Shown: in pieces, positions 28,691-39,559 of the stretch | How the letters are laid out: every line of letters begins with the position of its first letter | How positions within the stretch are numbered: the stretch's first letter is position 1 | Assembly (NCBI GenBank): GCA_963210315.1 | Contig: OY723265.1 | Location: 2,294,001-2,358,000 of the forward strand | Reading direction: 5' to 3' | Source of the DNA: Rhynchopus euleeides | Taxonomy: Eukaryota; Euglenozoa; Diplonemea; Diplonemida; Diplonemidae | Length of the DNA: 64,000 nt | Position numbers and translations under genes: made by a program | Notes under the pieces: model-generated | Seen by the model: the letters and a program-made list of their open reading frames with translations, nothing else | Told to the model about the DNA's origin: nothing | The model's database searches: none

Positions 28691-31600
28691 CTTTTGGTTG
28701 CTGTTGTTGTTGTTTTTTGCCTCTGCCGAAACTACAAGTCATAAATAAATGTCGCACATCATCATCGCCATCATCATCATCGTTCTTCATAAATGCGAAC
28801 CCACAAGACAGGAAAAAGAGGGCGTCGGAAACAGTCCGCATGTCATGGTGAGGCTTTCCAGACCTGTGTATGGTGTTGCACGTGAACGTAGAGAATGCAT
28901 CGAGGCAGCGCCCCCTCCCCTCCCCCCCGGTTGAATCCAGCGAGACACGTGGATTCCACGAAAAGTATCACGAACAACAAGAAGGAGATGCAAAAAATCG
29001 CCGCGCCAGCTCTGCTTCCCTACCACCCCATGCCGAGATGTGCAGTATGCAGTACTGCCCTCACCTGTCAATGGCGGTGGTGGCGGGTTCGTCCGAGCTG
29101 AAGCCAGTTTCAAGGGGAGGGCTACCTTTCCCGTGTGATTTTTGTGCCGAGATCCGTGATTAAAAGGGTTATGCCCCCGCTCCCACCCCCTCTCGTCGGT
29201 TGGGGTTGCCTGCCAGGTCACTCCCAGCAGGTGAAGATACCGCTGCTAAAATCACCTGCTCGAGAGCGAATGATTAGCCCCCCCCGCCCCCCGTCGGGTT
29301 GTTCACAAAACAGACGCATTGCGCACGCCCCGGCACCGCCTTTTTGTGCCTGTGGCGATTATTTGTCCCTCATATAAGCCGTGCTGCCACATGTGGCACA
29401 TGGGTTCCATCCCCACCCACGTATCCCCCGTCTCATCGCGGCAACTTTGCCAACGCTTTCTCTCTCTCTATCTATCTCTCTCTTGCGCGCTTGGTGTGAA
29501 CATCCCCAACGAGAGTGCCAGGAAATGTGAAGCCTGGGGCGTGATGTCTTGCACTTGATGAAATTTGAGGTTTTGTGGATATTGTGGCGCCAACAATCAT
29601 AGCAGGACACACGACAGGCTGGGTGCTGTTGCTGCATGAAGTGCTGTGGATAATCACCAGAGCCTGGGTGAAGGAGCCTTTGGTCCGACAGCCCCTCGCC
29701 GAGGGGCTGTCGGACCAAAGGGGGGCCTTCGCTACCACAGCCACAGCCAGCCACGGCTCGTCAGTCAGTGAGGGGAGGCGGGCTGCCCCTCACCTCTTCT
29801 CACTCAGTCGCACCTTTGGTAGCGAGGGCCCCCCCAAACAAAAATCGTTAAAAGTCGTTCAAAATGGTGAGCTCCCAAATCAGGCGAGGTCCTGCGAAAC
29901 CAACTAAAGCTCGCCCCCGTCTTTCCTGTTTCTAGGAAGGCCTCCCTCGCACCCTGCACCACTGGGTTGCAACGCCCTCAGGTGCGCTGTGTGGTGTGCA
30001 CGCTGCCTCCCCGGGGTCGGCATCCTGCTGAGTGTCTTCGAAAACAAAAAGTGTCACGTTGCTTGTTCTGCACATCCCGCCTCCCTTATATTTTCCATAC
30101 ATCCAACCCCTGGGCGGCCGTGACTCCGGCCGCGCCGGATGTATGGGCTTTGATTTTCAGTCTGCCTCGACGCCCCGACGCCTCCACACTCACACGCCTG
30201 TTGTGGCTGGAAGTGGAAGGCGCGAGTGGAGATGCAACAGAGTATGAAGCAAGAATGTGACACTTTCTGCCCACATCGAAGCATGCCATGCTGCAAGAAA
30301 TATATTGGCGAGATGGGCCTGGTGTTATGCACAGGCCAAAAAAACCCCCCCCCCCCCACTCCAAACTTGCATTGCAAGAAGGTGAAGGGAGACTTGCTTT
30401 TCCATTCACTCTCGGCGATCAACCCCCCCCCCCCCCCCCCACTCCAAACGGCCCGATTTTGTTACGACACGCGTGAACAGTGAAACTTCTTCCACCCAAC
30501 ACCCCATGCGCTTGATCCGATCTCAACTGTTTTGCACCACTCCCCTGTCTCACACTCCTTCGAACCCCCCCCCCCCAACAAAGCCTCCATCGCTTTTCAC
30601 GACGCACGCAGTGCGCAAATTGGGGTGCTGAGGGGGGGGGGGTAGGGAGAGGGTTCAGGTGTATCGAACTGGCAACAGCAGCGGTGGAAGCGGGTCGGGA
30701 CATATAGGAATGAACATCACAGCGGCACGCCGGGGTGGGGGAGGGTGTGAACGCATCTTCTTCGTGAAGCAAAAAAAACAGGCAGGAACGGAACTTGTGG
30801 GCAGACAGCCACTGATTGTGCGGAGTGGATCGCATCCGCTCTTGCCTCCGGATCAGAAAAGGGTGTCTTTTCTTCGCGCAAAAACAATAAAAGGATGGGG
30901 AGAGTTCCGAAGCAAAACCAAAAAAAAGTGCAGGTCAAATCGCAGTGGGGCCACCTTATAGGATGGGTTTCTGCGATTTTCTCCGCCACCTGCCCTTCCT
31001 CAGCGGACCCCTCGCCAAACGGCAGGAACACACACAACGGAGTTTGCTTATTTTGCACTCGATCCCGGGCGCATACACTGCAGAAGAAGAGCGAAGCGGT
31101 GAGTGAGGGTTCGACTATGTGCCTTACCTTTTCCTCCACTTCACCAAAACACCCATCTCTCTCTCCCCCCCCCACCCCTCCCGTCACATACAGCAGATCT
31201 TCTTGCCTAGCACATCCCGCCCGTCCCCCCAGGGCTTTCGGCTTTGGTGCGGTCTTGAGAAAAAGGCAAGCGTGTTTTTTTATCTAAACCCTTCTCTCTC
31301 CTCCCCCCCTCAACGAAAATGCTGTCAGATGCACCCGAGGCCAGATCAGAGCACGGGAAAAAGCAAAGCAAATCGTTAAACCCCCCCCCCCCCCAAGCAG
31401 TGTCACTGAGTGTGTCAGCGCACCCCCCACCCCTCTCCCCCTTTTTTGCTTGGGTATGAGTGCTGGTCAAAAGTCAAAACGAAGAAAAAAAACAACTCGA
31501 GAACAATACAAACGAATCTGCCGGAAAGAATCACCATAGAGACCAGTCACTCCGGACGGGTTGGGGGGGCGGGCGGGTGGGTGGCTGGGTGGAGGAAGCG

Positions 31601-32931
31601 ACGGCATTTTGATGGCAGGGGGGACAGACACAACTGCCAGAACTCTGCCACCCCCACCTCCTCCCTGTTTTTGTTTCAGTGTATTTCCACGTGGGGGGGC
31701 TTGCAGTCTAGGCATCTCTCTCATGATCTCTGTGCACCTTTGGTGCGGCGGTCTATTCAGCCACTCAAGGGAGTGGGTTTGGCAAGTCTTGCCCTGAGAT
31801 GCTCTTTTTTTATTGACTTTTCCATTTTTTGGAATTTTCCGTTGCAAAAAAAAAACAAGAATTCTGCGAGAAGAAGAAAAAGAACAAAGAAGGAAAAACG
31901 TATTCTCCACACTGTGTCAACACAACAACGGTGGGGGGGGAGATCGGGGATTGAAAAGAAGCAAAATCAAAGCGCCGCCACTGCTTCCAGGTGCAGCGTA
32001 ATCATACCCACCTCTGGGCTTCCCTGGGGGGCTGTGGATGTCGCGCTGCTGGGCAACCTTTGTCGGCGCAAGGCGGCAATGCCCACTCCCCCAGGTCCTC
32101 TCCCCTCCTCCCCTCCCCTCCCCCCCGGCCCCCATCACCCACCACCCCCCCACACCTCCTTGTCAAAAAATTTAGAAACGTGATGAAGTTCAGGTTGGTT
32201 TTCTCATCGACATGCCTGGGTGAATGGAGTTATCGGGCATGGAACAAAAACAAGAGTGTGACTGCGCCCCGGTACAATGAGAGGCTTGCTTTACTGGCAC
32301 TGCTTCGTGTGTGTGGGGGGGGGGGGGGGGGGGCGGGGGGTAGGGGAGGGGTTGGATTGGGTGGGGGTGGGGGTGGGGGCACGCCTTCCCCCTCCTCCTC
32401 ACGTCTCTTCCCTCTCCTCCCGCTCTCCCCCCCCCCCCCCCACCAGTCAGAATTTAGATCTGGGCACGACGCCCTGCAAAAAAAACAGCCACCCCCATCC
32501 ACCCCGACCCCCACCCCACCCACGACCCACGACTAGCCCTGCATACTGCAGCAGTGCTTAGTGCCTTCCTTCTTAGTCTCTCCCCGCGGCGTGTGTGTGG
32601 GGGAGAGGTGGCATATGGGTTCGCTGGGGCGTGCCGGCATGCACGCAACACATCAAAAAGAAAGAGTTGTGCGCTCAACAACAAAAGAAAGTAGACGAAG
32701 GGCAGCAGAGGTTGCAGGGTCAGCACGCCATGTCATGAACACTTGCCGGATGGCCTGAAGTGTGGAGTGAAGTGTGGCACACATCCCCACCCGCCCCGGC
32801 CCCCCTTTTATGGTGAGAGGCTTTGCTGTGCCACGGCTGCCTTGCCTTTTCTGTGGCACGCACCCTCCGGACCCTCCGCCCCTGCAGTTGCCAGGCCTGC
32901 TGTTGCTGTTGCTGTTCCTTTCCCTGCCTGT
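28691..32931. other. 4.2-kb low-complexity stretch, no gene seen
   Basis: Rich in C and G homopolymers (for example 30345, 30425, 31380, 32320, 32430), CATCATCG and CTCTAT microsatellites, and CT-rich tracts. Many short frames but none with plausible protein composition. Two nested inverted repeats lie at 29677-29834. It could be the intergenic flank of the astacin relic. Confidence 0.55.
29677..29721 (+). other. Perfect 21-bp hairpin with 3-base loop
   Basis: Left arm 29677-29697 (CCTTTGGTCCGACAGCCCC + TC), loop GCC, right arm 29701-29721. An outer pair follows: GGGGGGCCTTCGCTACCA at 29719 and its one-mismatch complement at 29817-29834. A rho-like terminator is not expected in a eukaryote; a foldback transposon or hairpin RNA is possible. 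Confidence 0.8.
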
Positions 32932-33982
32932 GCATACGATGCGTGCAGGGGCGCCCTGGTGGCATGGGGTTGCAGCCATAGCGCTCTGTGGCGTGGTGGC
33001 GGCTGCTGGGGGCCCTGGGGCTGATTCCGGGCGCGATGTGGTGGGTGTCGGGATGGAGGCGGAGCTGGCGCCACTGGCAGGTCGCAGATGTTCCCCATCG
33101 GGAAGGCGGTGAACTACGTGGTGGCGTCGTCTCTCCGCCAGGATGACGCGCGTATCTCCGGGGCGGTGCGGGAGTGGGAGCAGAAGACGTGCTTCCGCTT
33201 CAACAGGTGCCGCTCAGAGTCGTCGTGCCCGCGCCCGTACATGGCGTTCTACAACGGCGGCGGGTGCAGCTCCCCAGTCGGGAAGAGGAGCTCTGGGGTG
33301 AACTGGGTGTGCTCGACTGGCAATGAGCACACGAAATAGACTGACAATAGGACTGACTCATGAACAGACGCGCAAGGACCGACAACTTCAAGCGGAACTG
33401 GGCGAGGGCACGGGATCTGGGGAAGTATGACTACGGGTCCATCATGCACTACGGGACGAACTTCTTCACCAGGGGGCGCGGGCCCACTATCATTTCCCCG
33501 GAGAAGATTGGGCAGCGCGAGGGTCTGAGCTGGCCGCCATCCAGATTATGTACAACGACTGTTCCGCGACGTTCTCTGCCCCGCGGTGCCTGGCATCCGT
33601 CGACGCGGACGCGGTGCACGTGGTGGAGTTCAACGCGCGGAGACATTCGCGGTGGACTTCAACGCGCTGTACGACACGGCGCGGACGATGCGTGTGTCGT
33701 ACGGCGGCACGGCTCCTGCGGAGGGTGCGGCACATGCTGCGTGAGGGTGCCACGATCCGCGACACGGGATTCGCCGAGGTGCGGTTCACCCCAAAGCGCA
33801 CGATGTCGGGGGGGACGTACACGCTGAGCGCCACCTTCACAGGGTCAGACGGTCCTGTGGCAACGTGCTCTGTGCGTGTGCGTGTGCCAGCGCTGCCGAC
33901 GAGCGCCCCGCCGACGCCGCAGCCCGAACTGCGTCGTGTCGAAGGTGTGGTGTGGGCTGGCTATGACCAGCTTCTGAACTAG
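32932..33982 (+). pseudogene. Astacin-family (M12A) metalloprotease pseudogene
   Basis: A hydrophobic Met-led stretch (MRAGAPWWHGVAAIALCGVV, from about 32939) may be the signal peptide. Then in a second frame (33088 onward) IGKAVNYVVASSL, DARISGAVREWEQKTCFRFN and YNGGGCSSPVGKR match the astacin core before the active site. The zinc motif HExxHxxGxxHE is not readable: only its end survives (GLTHEQTRKDR, about 33348-33385), with stops just before. In a third frame KYDYGSIMHYGTNFFTRG (Met-turn region with Tyr) and IGQREGLS follow. The C-terminal remainder to 33982 is a Thr/Pro-containing tail. Three frames and a lost zinc site mean it is not functional as written. Confidence 0.7.
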
Positions 33983-33984
33983 AC

Positions 33985-34080
33985 CCACATTTCAGGGATG
34001 AAGCTTGGCGCCGACCCACAAAATGACCCCACTACGATCCGCGCGGAGTCCGGAAAATGCAATGGAACAGTCCACCAGGT
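33985..34080 (+). repeat. AAAATGACCCCACTACGATC dispersed repeat
   Basis: Text from ACCCACATTTCAGGGATGAA through AAAATGACCCCACTACGATC to GGAATGCAATGG-like. Related copies at 50155-50365, 60890-61120 and short pieces at 3150 and 50545. It starts immediately after the astacin pseudogene stop. Confidence 0.6.
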
Positions 34081-34234
34081 CAAAATTTCCCGCCTGGGGG
34101 AAAAACACACCCCCCGCTTTTTTCAGTGCACAAGAACTACACAAGGTATACAAAATTCACCTTTTTTTTCCCGGTGGAAGCGTCCAATGCAACTCTCAGT
34201 ACAGAGGCCAAAGAGTATCTTGTGGTATTTCTTT

Positions 34235-34415
34235 GTTTCCGCACACTTCAATGTGGGTGGAAAGTTTCTCGCGCTTTGCTCGTGCCGTTGTGCTCCTCAC
34301 TCACGACACCATCATCAGCAGGAGTGTGAGTGTGGAAGCGTCAACGCAAAAAGAAACCATAGTAAAGATAAACCAAAGCAAAAAGTGCCGACCAAAGCGC
34401 AGAGACACTTTCTTC
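34235..34415 (+). repeat. GCGTCAACGC repeat, long copy
   Basis: Shares with 38800-38955 not only the ~90-base core but also the preceding CACTTCAATGTGGG...CACCATCATCAGCAGGAG segment, so the full repeat is at least 170 bases. Ends in GCGCAGAGACACTTTC. Confidence 0.65.
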
Positions 34416-34738
34416 CTTTGTTGTTCTATTTCATCACACGTCGCCATGCCTCCGCTGTGAGGTTTGAGCGATTTTGGGCCGTGTTTCTTACTCTGCCCAT
34501 CCTGTGCAGGGCATGCGCCTCAGGGGCAATCCCAGACGGAGGGCGGCAGGTTGATACTCGTTCGTCTGGCCTCACGATGGCAATGCCTTCTGTCTCCTCT
34601 TACTCTTTTCCTTTGAGTCGTGTTGTTCTGACCCAAGAGAGCGGTACCGTGTTTCCACAGTGACGACTCTCCCTGCTACCTACAGTCCGGGCGCTAAAAT
34701 ATGAGGTTTTTAATTAGTGAAGTGCGCGAAAAAAAATA

Positions 34739-35123
34739 CCGTATTCGGAAAAATACTGGAACGGAAAAATGCTGGAACGGATTTTTTCTGGAACGGAAAA
34801 TAACTGGAACAAACCCGGATTTTCGAAACTTGGAACATTATTCCGTTCCAGTATTTTTCCGTTCCAGAATTAGAATATGGGGGAAATTGACGGGTACTTG
34901 TCAGTTTTTGGGGCACATGTCCGAAATCCCACCTCACCCCACCCCATGCCATGGTGGAGGATGGTGGGCCCAGCATACCCTTGGGAAAGTACCCGACTCT
35001 CAGAAAATGGCCAAGTCCGCGCAGACCCCCCAAAACAATTCTGGAACGGAAAATAACTGGAACAGATGGGGTCTCGGCTGGAACTTGGAACATTATTCCG
35101 TTCCAGTATTTTTCCGAATACGG
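34739..35123 (+). mobile_element. TA-type miniature element T3
   Basis: 385 bp, ends CCGTATTCGGAAAAATACTG and complement, flanked by TA (34737-34738, 35124-35125). Subterminal GGAACGGAAAATAACTGGAA units face each other at both ends and share GAACTTGGAACATT with element T4. No gene. Confidence 0.8.
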
Positions 35124-35240
35124 TAATTCATCACTAATTAGAAAACTCGTTAATCGTAGGCCGGCCAATCCCGCGAGCCCCTTCTCGCCCATCACACTCC
35201 CGGCTGCCGGCTGGGAGGGCCGCCCTTGCGGCGGCACAGG

Positions 35241-35522
35241 ATGCTCGGGAGAAGGAGACGGACGCCCAGGTCATCGCCATTGCCGAACCAGTCACAGGCC
35301 CAGCCGGCTGCAGCAAAGCCGGCAGGCAAGAGCGCTGCGAAGCCCGCACCCAAGCGCGGTCCAGGCCGTCTCCCCAAATCGGCAAAGCCACCCTCGGAGG
35401 GTCAGCCAACCCTGTTTGCGTTCACGAACGAGGAAGAATGGGGGTGCACCAGCCGAGAAATCGGCAAGGACGGCAGTCGCCCAGACTGCGCGCCGGCTGC
35501 TGCTCAACAGCAAAAAGACTAG
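35241..35522 (+). CDS. Small basic AT-hook-like protein
   Basis: 93 residues. Arg-rich start (LGRRRRTPRSSPLPNQSQ), then Ala/Lys/Pro-rich text with KRGPGRLPK, which resembles an AT-hook, and an end with TLFAFTNEEEWG. Lies inside element E. Could be a fragment of a larger DNA-binding protein; coding status uncertain. Confidence 0.3.
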   Translation: MLGRRRRTPRSSPLPNQSQAQPAAAKPAGKSAAKPAPKRGPGRLPKSAKPPSEGQPTLFAFTNEEEWGCTSREIGKDGSRPDCAPAAAQQQKD

Positions 35523-35922
35523 AAGTCTTCCCTTCGTTATCCTCCCTTCCTGTCCCTTGTCTGTGAATATGACAAAATTGACACTTATTCAACCTTTGTT
35601 TGCCGCCAGCAACCCTACCCGGCAACTGCGCGGTTTGTTTGCCCTCGATCACTGTGTAACTTGATTGTGGAGTACGTGTTTGTAGCGCGGGCCCGAAGAA
35701 GCAACAGCAGAACCGCTGCGCTCGGCAGACACCTCCCCCCTGATCGCCCCTCCTCTCCACAATGCCAGAAGTAGCGTACCGTGGGATGCAACAAATCGGG
35801 GGGAAAATAAATAATTACCCCCCCCCCATCACCACCCACCCGCTTGAAAATAATTATTCACTAATTAAAAACCCGCATCATTAAAAAACGTCGCTTTATC
35901 GGCCTTTTAATTAGCGACCGGA

Positions 35923-36306
35923 CTGTACCCACCCCCTTGTAATTGTCCGCCCTATTTTGGTATTTTTGGCCGAAACGGACAATTACAAGGTCAGGCGGAC
36001 AATTACAAGTGATTAGCCTGTACCACTGGCTGCAGCGTGCACACAACACAACAGAGGCACATTCCATAGTGTTTGTGCGCTCTGGGTGGCCAGGGTTCTC
36101 GCCACTCACCCCTACCACCCCCCAGGGGGTGATAGGGGAGTAGCGAGGGGTGATCAAGAGACCCTTGTCACGCAGGCCAACCACTCGCACTGCAGGCCTT
36201 AGTACCCAGTATAACCCTTGTAATTGTCCGCCCCCCGAGGAGGCCCCGAGGCGGACAATTACAAGGGGTTTGGGGGGGCGGACAATTACAAGGGGGGGGG
36301 TAGGTA
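35923..36306 (+). mobile_element. Element F with GGCGGACAATTACAAG palindromes
   Basis: Ends GTACCCACCCCCTTGTAATT and complement of GTACCTACCCCCCCCCTTG. Each end carries head-to-head CTTGTAATTGTCCGCC units, like the subterminal arrays of elements A-C. No gene. Directly followed by a copy of repeat G. Confidence 0.6.
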
Positions 36307-36333
36307 CTTGCTAAATGATTATTTAAGCACACT

Positions 36334-36511
36334 CGTGTGAGCGGAAAGCGCCCCACCACAGCTGCAACCAAACGTGCTCTATACACTAACCCCACCCTTC
36401 ATCAGGCTCAGGGTGTGATCAGTTCAGGGTTTTGTGTGTAGAAGCGTCAACGCAACAAACAAAAGGAAATTCATCAGAGCGGTTGTAGCTGTGAAGTGAT
36501 AGGGCGCTTTC
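36334..36511 (-). repeat. Single copy of MITE-like repeat G
   Basis: Inverse copy of the 188-bp units at 16171-16546, with the same ends and internal TTGCGTTGACGCTTC motif. Shows that the repeat exists as a monomer elsewhere, so the dimer in Y-B is a secondary event. Confidence 0.8.
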
Positions 36512-36540
36512 TGACTTACTAGAAATCGTAAAAAAAGAGG

Positions 36541-36692
36541 AGCTTTCTGGACTCCTTGCAAGCACCACCCGTCATGTCCGTGGGCCGTCCCAGGCCGCGT
36601 TCGACTCCTGTGCAAGCAGCATCCTAGTCCGGGGGCGGTCCCCTCCCCAGGCAGTTTAACGTCCTACCCAGGACTTGGTAGCTGAGGTCGGT
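36541..36692 (-). repeat. Partial SINE-like repeat
   Basis: On the minus strand it reads AAGTCCTGGGTAGGACGTTA and AACTGCCTGGGG, as at 18290. The tRNA-like part is missing. Confidence 0.5.
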
Positions 36693-36772
36693 TTTGTTGT
36701 TCATATTCTTTGGCGGCCAATCACGCCACACCACTGTCGTACCACAGCTCCGCATTCAGAAGACACACAACA

Positions 36773-38229
36773 ATGGCAGGCTTGGAGCAGATCACCAGTG
36801 GCAAGGTCTCCAAGGCCCAAGCCGTTCTCCCGCAGCTGAAAAAAATCAGCTACTACGAAGATCTATCCCCGATAGAGAAGTGGCACGCAGAATGCCCAAA
36901 TGCACGTGTTCCGATCCACTGTCCTGACGTCAGTGAGGGGGGCCAGTGCCATCTCACTCAGCAGGTCGCTGTGTTAGGGATGCCGGACAGTTCAGGGGAG
37001 ATCCCGATGTTGGTGACGGAGAGCTTTTTGCCTTTTGTGAAGAAGCTCGTCGAGGAGGCAGACCTGCCGCCTTTGTTCTACTCTTGCTACAAAGGCAAAC
37101 AGAAGGGGGGTGCGGATGAGGTACCGCTCCTGCTCGCGGATATGAAGGTGCCTGTGGTGACACTGATCGAGGGGAAGGGGGCCGCCAGCGGTGTCACATC
37201 CATTGCGGATGTTGCTAAAAATGAACTTCCCTCGAATTCAGTTTTCATTGTGATACCGGAGGGGTTCAACTCGCCGGGTGCACCGTGGGCACACGAGATG
37301 CTCCGCCTGGTGCACATGGCCCTGAAGGACAGGACACAGTGGCGGGCGGACAAGTGGTTCTACGCGGACGATGGCATCAGTGGGGTGAGGAGGCGCCGAG
37401 TAGCCGAAGACCGTGGTCCCAAAACCGAGACGGCGACTCTACTTGCAGGCCTGGAGGATCTTCACAACATGATGTGTTCTTACGATGGTGTCCACCCCAT
37501 TCATGTCATGGCACCCAAGCGCGGCAGTGACGACTTGATGAAAGGGTGGGTGTGGACGACGCGTGCCGACTCTCTCATGCTGATTCGCGATGTGGAGTGC
37601 ACACGGGATGCAGCCTTTTTCCCGGGAAAGCTCGTGACGTGTCGGAACAGCATCGACCTTGAGCTGGTGGATGAAGACGCGCGGGGGGGGCTTCGCCGTG
37701 GCGAGGATTACAGATATCTAACCCTTCTTGCCCTGTCGAATCAGGGTTACCCTTGTGCTGTGAAGGTGAACATCAAACTAGAGAAAGAGGCCACGACACA
37801 TGCGTCGAGAGATGCGTATGGGAATAAGACGGAGACCAAGAATGGCGACGTTGTGAAGAGACTAGTGAAGGAATCGAAGTCCCTGTATGATCTGGCTGCT
37901 TGCTTGTCCCTGAGAAATACCGACGTAAAAATAACCCTTTCCCCTTCCCCTCCCCCCCCCTCCCCTTCTGATGTCCCCCCCCCCGCCCGTAGGCCCCTGC
38001 ACGGTCCTTTAAATCTCTGTCAAGGGCTGTCACCAGTGATCTCGCTGGGCTCGTGCCCAAAACTTTAATAGGTAGGGCAGCTGCCCTACCTGGTAAAGGG
38101 GGCAAAAAAAAATTCGCGCGCTTCGCGCGCAAACGTGAGCGCTCGGCTAGTGGATCATCTGTGTTTCTCGTACCACAGGCGCTCGGCTGGTGGATCATCC
38201 GTGTCTATCGTACCACAGGCGGTTCATGA
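36773..38229 (+). CDS. Unrecognised protein, probably two exons
   Basis: ATG at 36773, preceded by a polypyrimidine-poor AG (CGCATTCAG) that could be an acceptor. Exon 1 (36773-37924) codes 384 residues: GKVSKAQAVLPQLKKISYYE, then VVTLIEGKGAASGVTS, SVFIVIPEGFNSPGAPWAHE and DKWFYADDGISGVRRRR. An intron of 68 bases (37925-37992) is likely: it begins GTAAAAATAACC and ends in a C/T tract plus CCCGTAG. Exon 2 (37993-38229) adds 78 residues, basic in the middle (GKGGKKKFARFARKRERSAS) with a 40-bp tandem duplication. Without splicing the frame runs into a Pro/Ser string. The strand-loop-YADDGI pattern loosely recalls GT-A glycosyltransferases, including the TET/JBP-associated group; I cannot confirm this. 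Confidence 0.55.
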
Positions 38230-38258
38230 CATCCAGGAGCCAGCAGACCGCCTTCAGG

Positions 38259-38314
38259 GGGTCTGGGGGGCGGAGCCCCCCAGCCGCCGGAGGCCACGGT
38301 AGTGAACATCTGTT
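38259..38314 (+). repeat. Dispersed GC hairpin motif, copy 2
   Basis: Same hairpin block as 2603-2655, located 30 bases after the stop of the preceding gene. Confidence 0.6.
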
Positions 38315-38608
38315 CTCAGGCTGACATATCGTCCATGACATGTCAATCACCGACCAAATTCGGTGGGTCATTGGGTCGACAGTCCGGAATCGCCTTGCTA
38401 CCTGGGCCCCAGTGGGGCCCAGGGGGCGGGGGCAGATCAGAAATAATATTCTTGGTAGGGCAGGCTGGTCAGGCCTGCCCTACCAAGGTTTCGGACAGAA
38501 ATTAAATAGGTAGGGCAGCTGCCCTACCTGCCTGACCAGGCGCGAGATCGCTGGCTGTCACAAACACGATTTTTTGGATTTTGGGCCAAAAATTCCACCA
38601 AAATGGGC

Positions 38609-39105
38609 GTACCTGGGACCCCCCGTGTTTAAGTCCCCCCTGGAGGCGGCCGGGGGGGACTTAAACACGGGGGGGGCGGACCTAAACAGGGGGGGGCTTA
38701 AACACGGGGGTGGCACGGTGGAGACCAAGAACACCTCTTCCGCTTCCGTCGTAGGGGGGTGACTCCGGTCCGGATGGACTTTTAGCACCCCACTCTTTCA
38801 GCACACTTCGATGTGGGCGGAAAGTGTCGCGTGCTTGTTCGTACCCTTGTGCTCCTCACTCACAACACCATCATCAGCAGGAGTGTGAGTGTGGAAGCGT
38901 CAACGCAAAAAGAAGCCAAAGCAAAAGTGCCGAACAAAGCGCAGTGACACTTTTCGACTCTGACAGCACGGAAGGCACCAGGTGGCCTAGCGGCCACCTG
39001 ATGACCCTCCAGACCAGCCCACCCCCGTGTTTAGGCCCACCTGTGTTTAAGTCCCCCCCCCTGCCAGACCCCCAGGGGGACTTATACACGGGGGGTCCCA
39101 GGTAC
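38609..39105 (+). mobile_element. Small element I with GTACCTGGGACCCC ends
   Basis: Inverted ends GTACCTGGGACCCCCCGTG at 38609 and complement ending 39105; next to them GGGGGACTTAAACACGGG units in both orientations (38640-38720, 39020-39090). The interior holds a GCGTCAACGC repeat (38800-38955). No gene. Confidence 0.5.
38800..38955 (+). repeat. GCGTCAACGC repeat, copy inside element I
   Basis: Closely matches 34235-34415, with a shortened A-rich middle (AAAAAGAAGCCAAAGCAAAA). Ends GCGCAGTGACACTTTT. Confidence 0.65.
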
Positions 39106-39559
39106 CTGGCCAAAAATCCAGTGGGGGATCACTGAAAAAACCCGAGAAAATAGCGGACACCCTCGAGAAAGTCGATCCATTGGGGGGTGTCGATTTTTTC
39201 GGTTTTTTTCCGTTTTTTCCTTTTTTTTCGTTTTTTCCGCCTGTGGGCGCTGGCTGCGACTTGGTCAAAATTCGACGAAAAAAATCCGAAAAAAAAACGG
39301 AAAACGAAAAAACGGAAAATCCCAAAATCGACACCCTGATTTTCCGTTTTTTTCCGTTTTTTTCCCAGTACCAGAAACAGGCAGGGTCGTCGTAAGACCG
39401 GCGTGCCAAGGGGGAGGTGCTCGCATTTTTTTTTTGGGGGGGTACAGAATGGGTCGTTTTTGGACATTTGAGCCCACTGCGAGCAGTGCCGGGTCCCGGA
39501 AACGCTGTTTCAAACGCTCAAAAGGGGATGTCGTGGGCACCAGAACCCAGTAAATTTAT

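Larger units (their letters stand above)
34703..35872 (+). mobile_element. Element E (TTTTTAATTAGTGAA ends), hosting T3
   Basis: GGTTTTTAATTAGTGAA at 34703 and its complement near 35855-35872. It contains TA element T3 and a small basic open frame at 35241. Further TTAATTAG pieces at 35130 and 35905 suggest related neighbours. Target duplication not clear. Confidence 0.4.
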
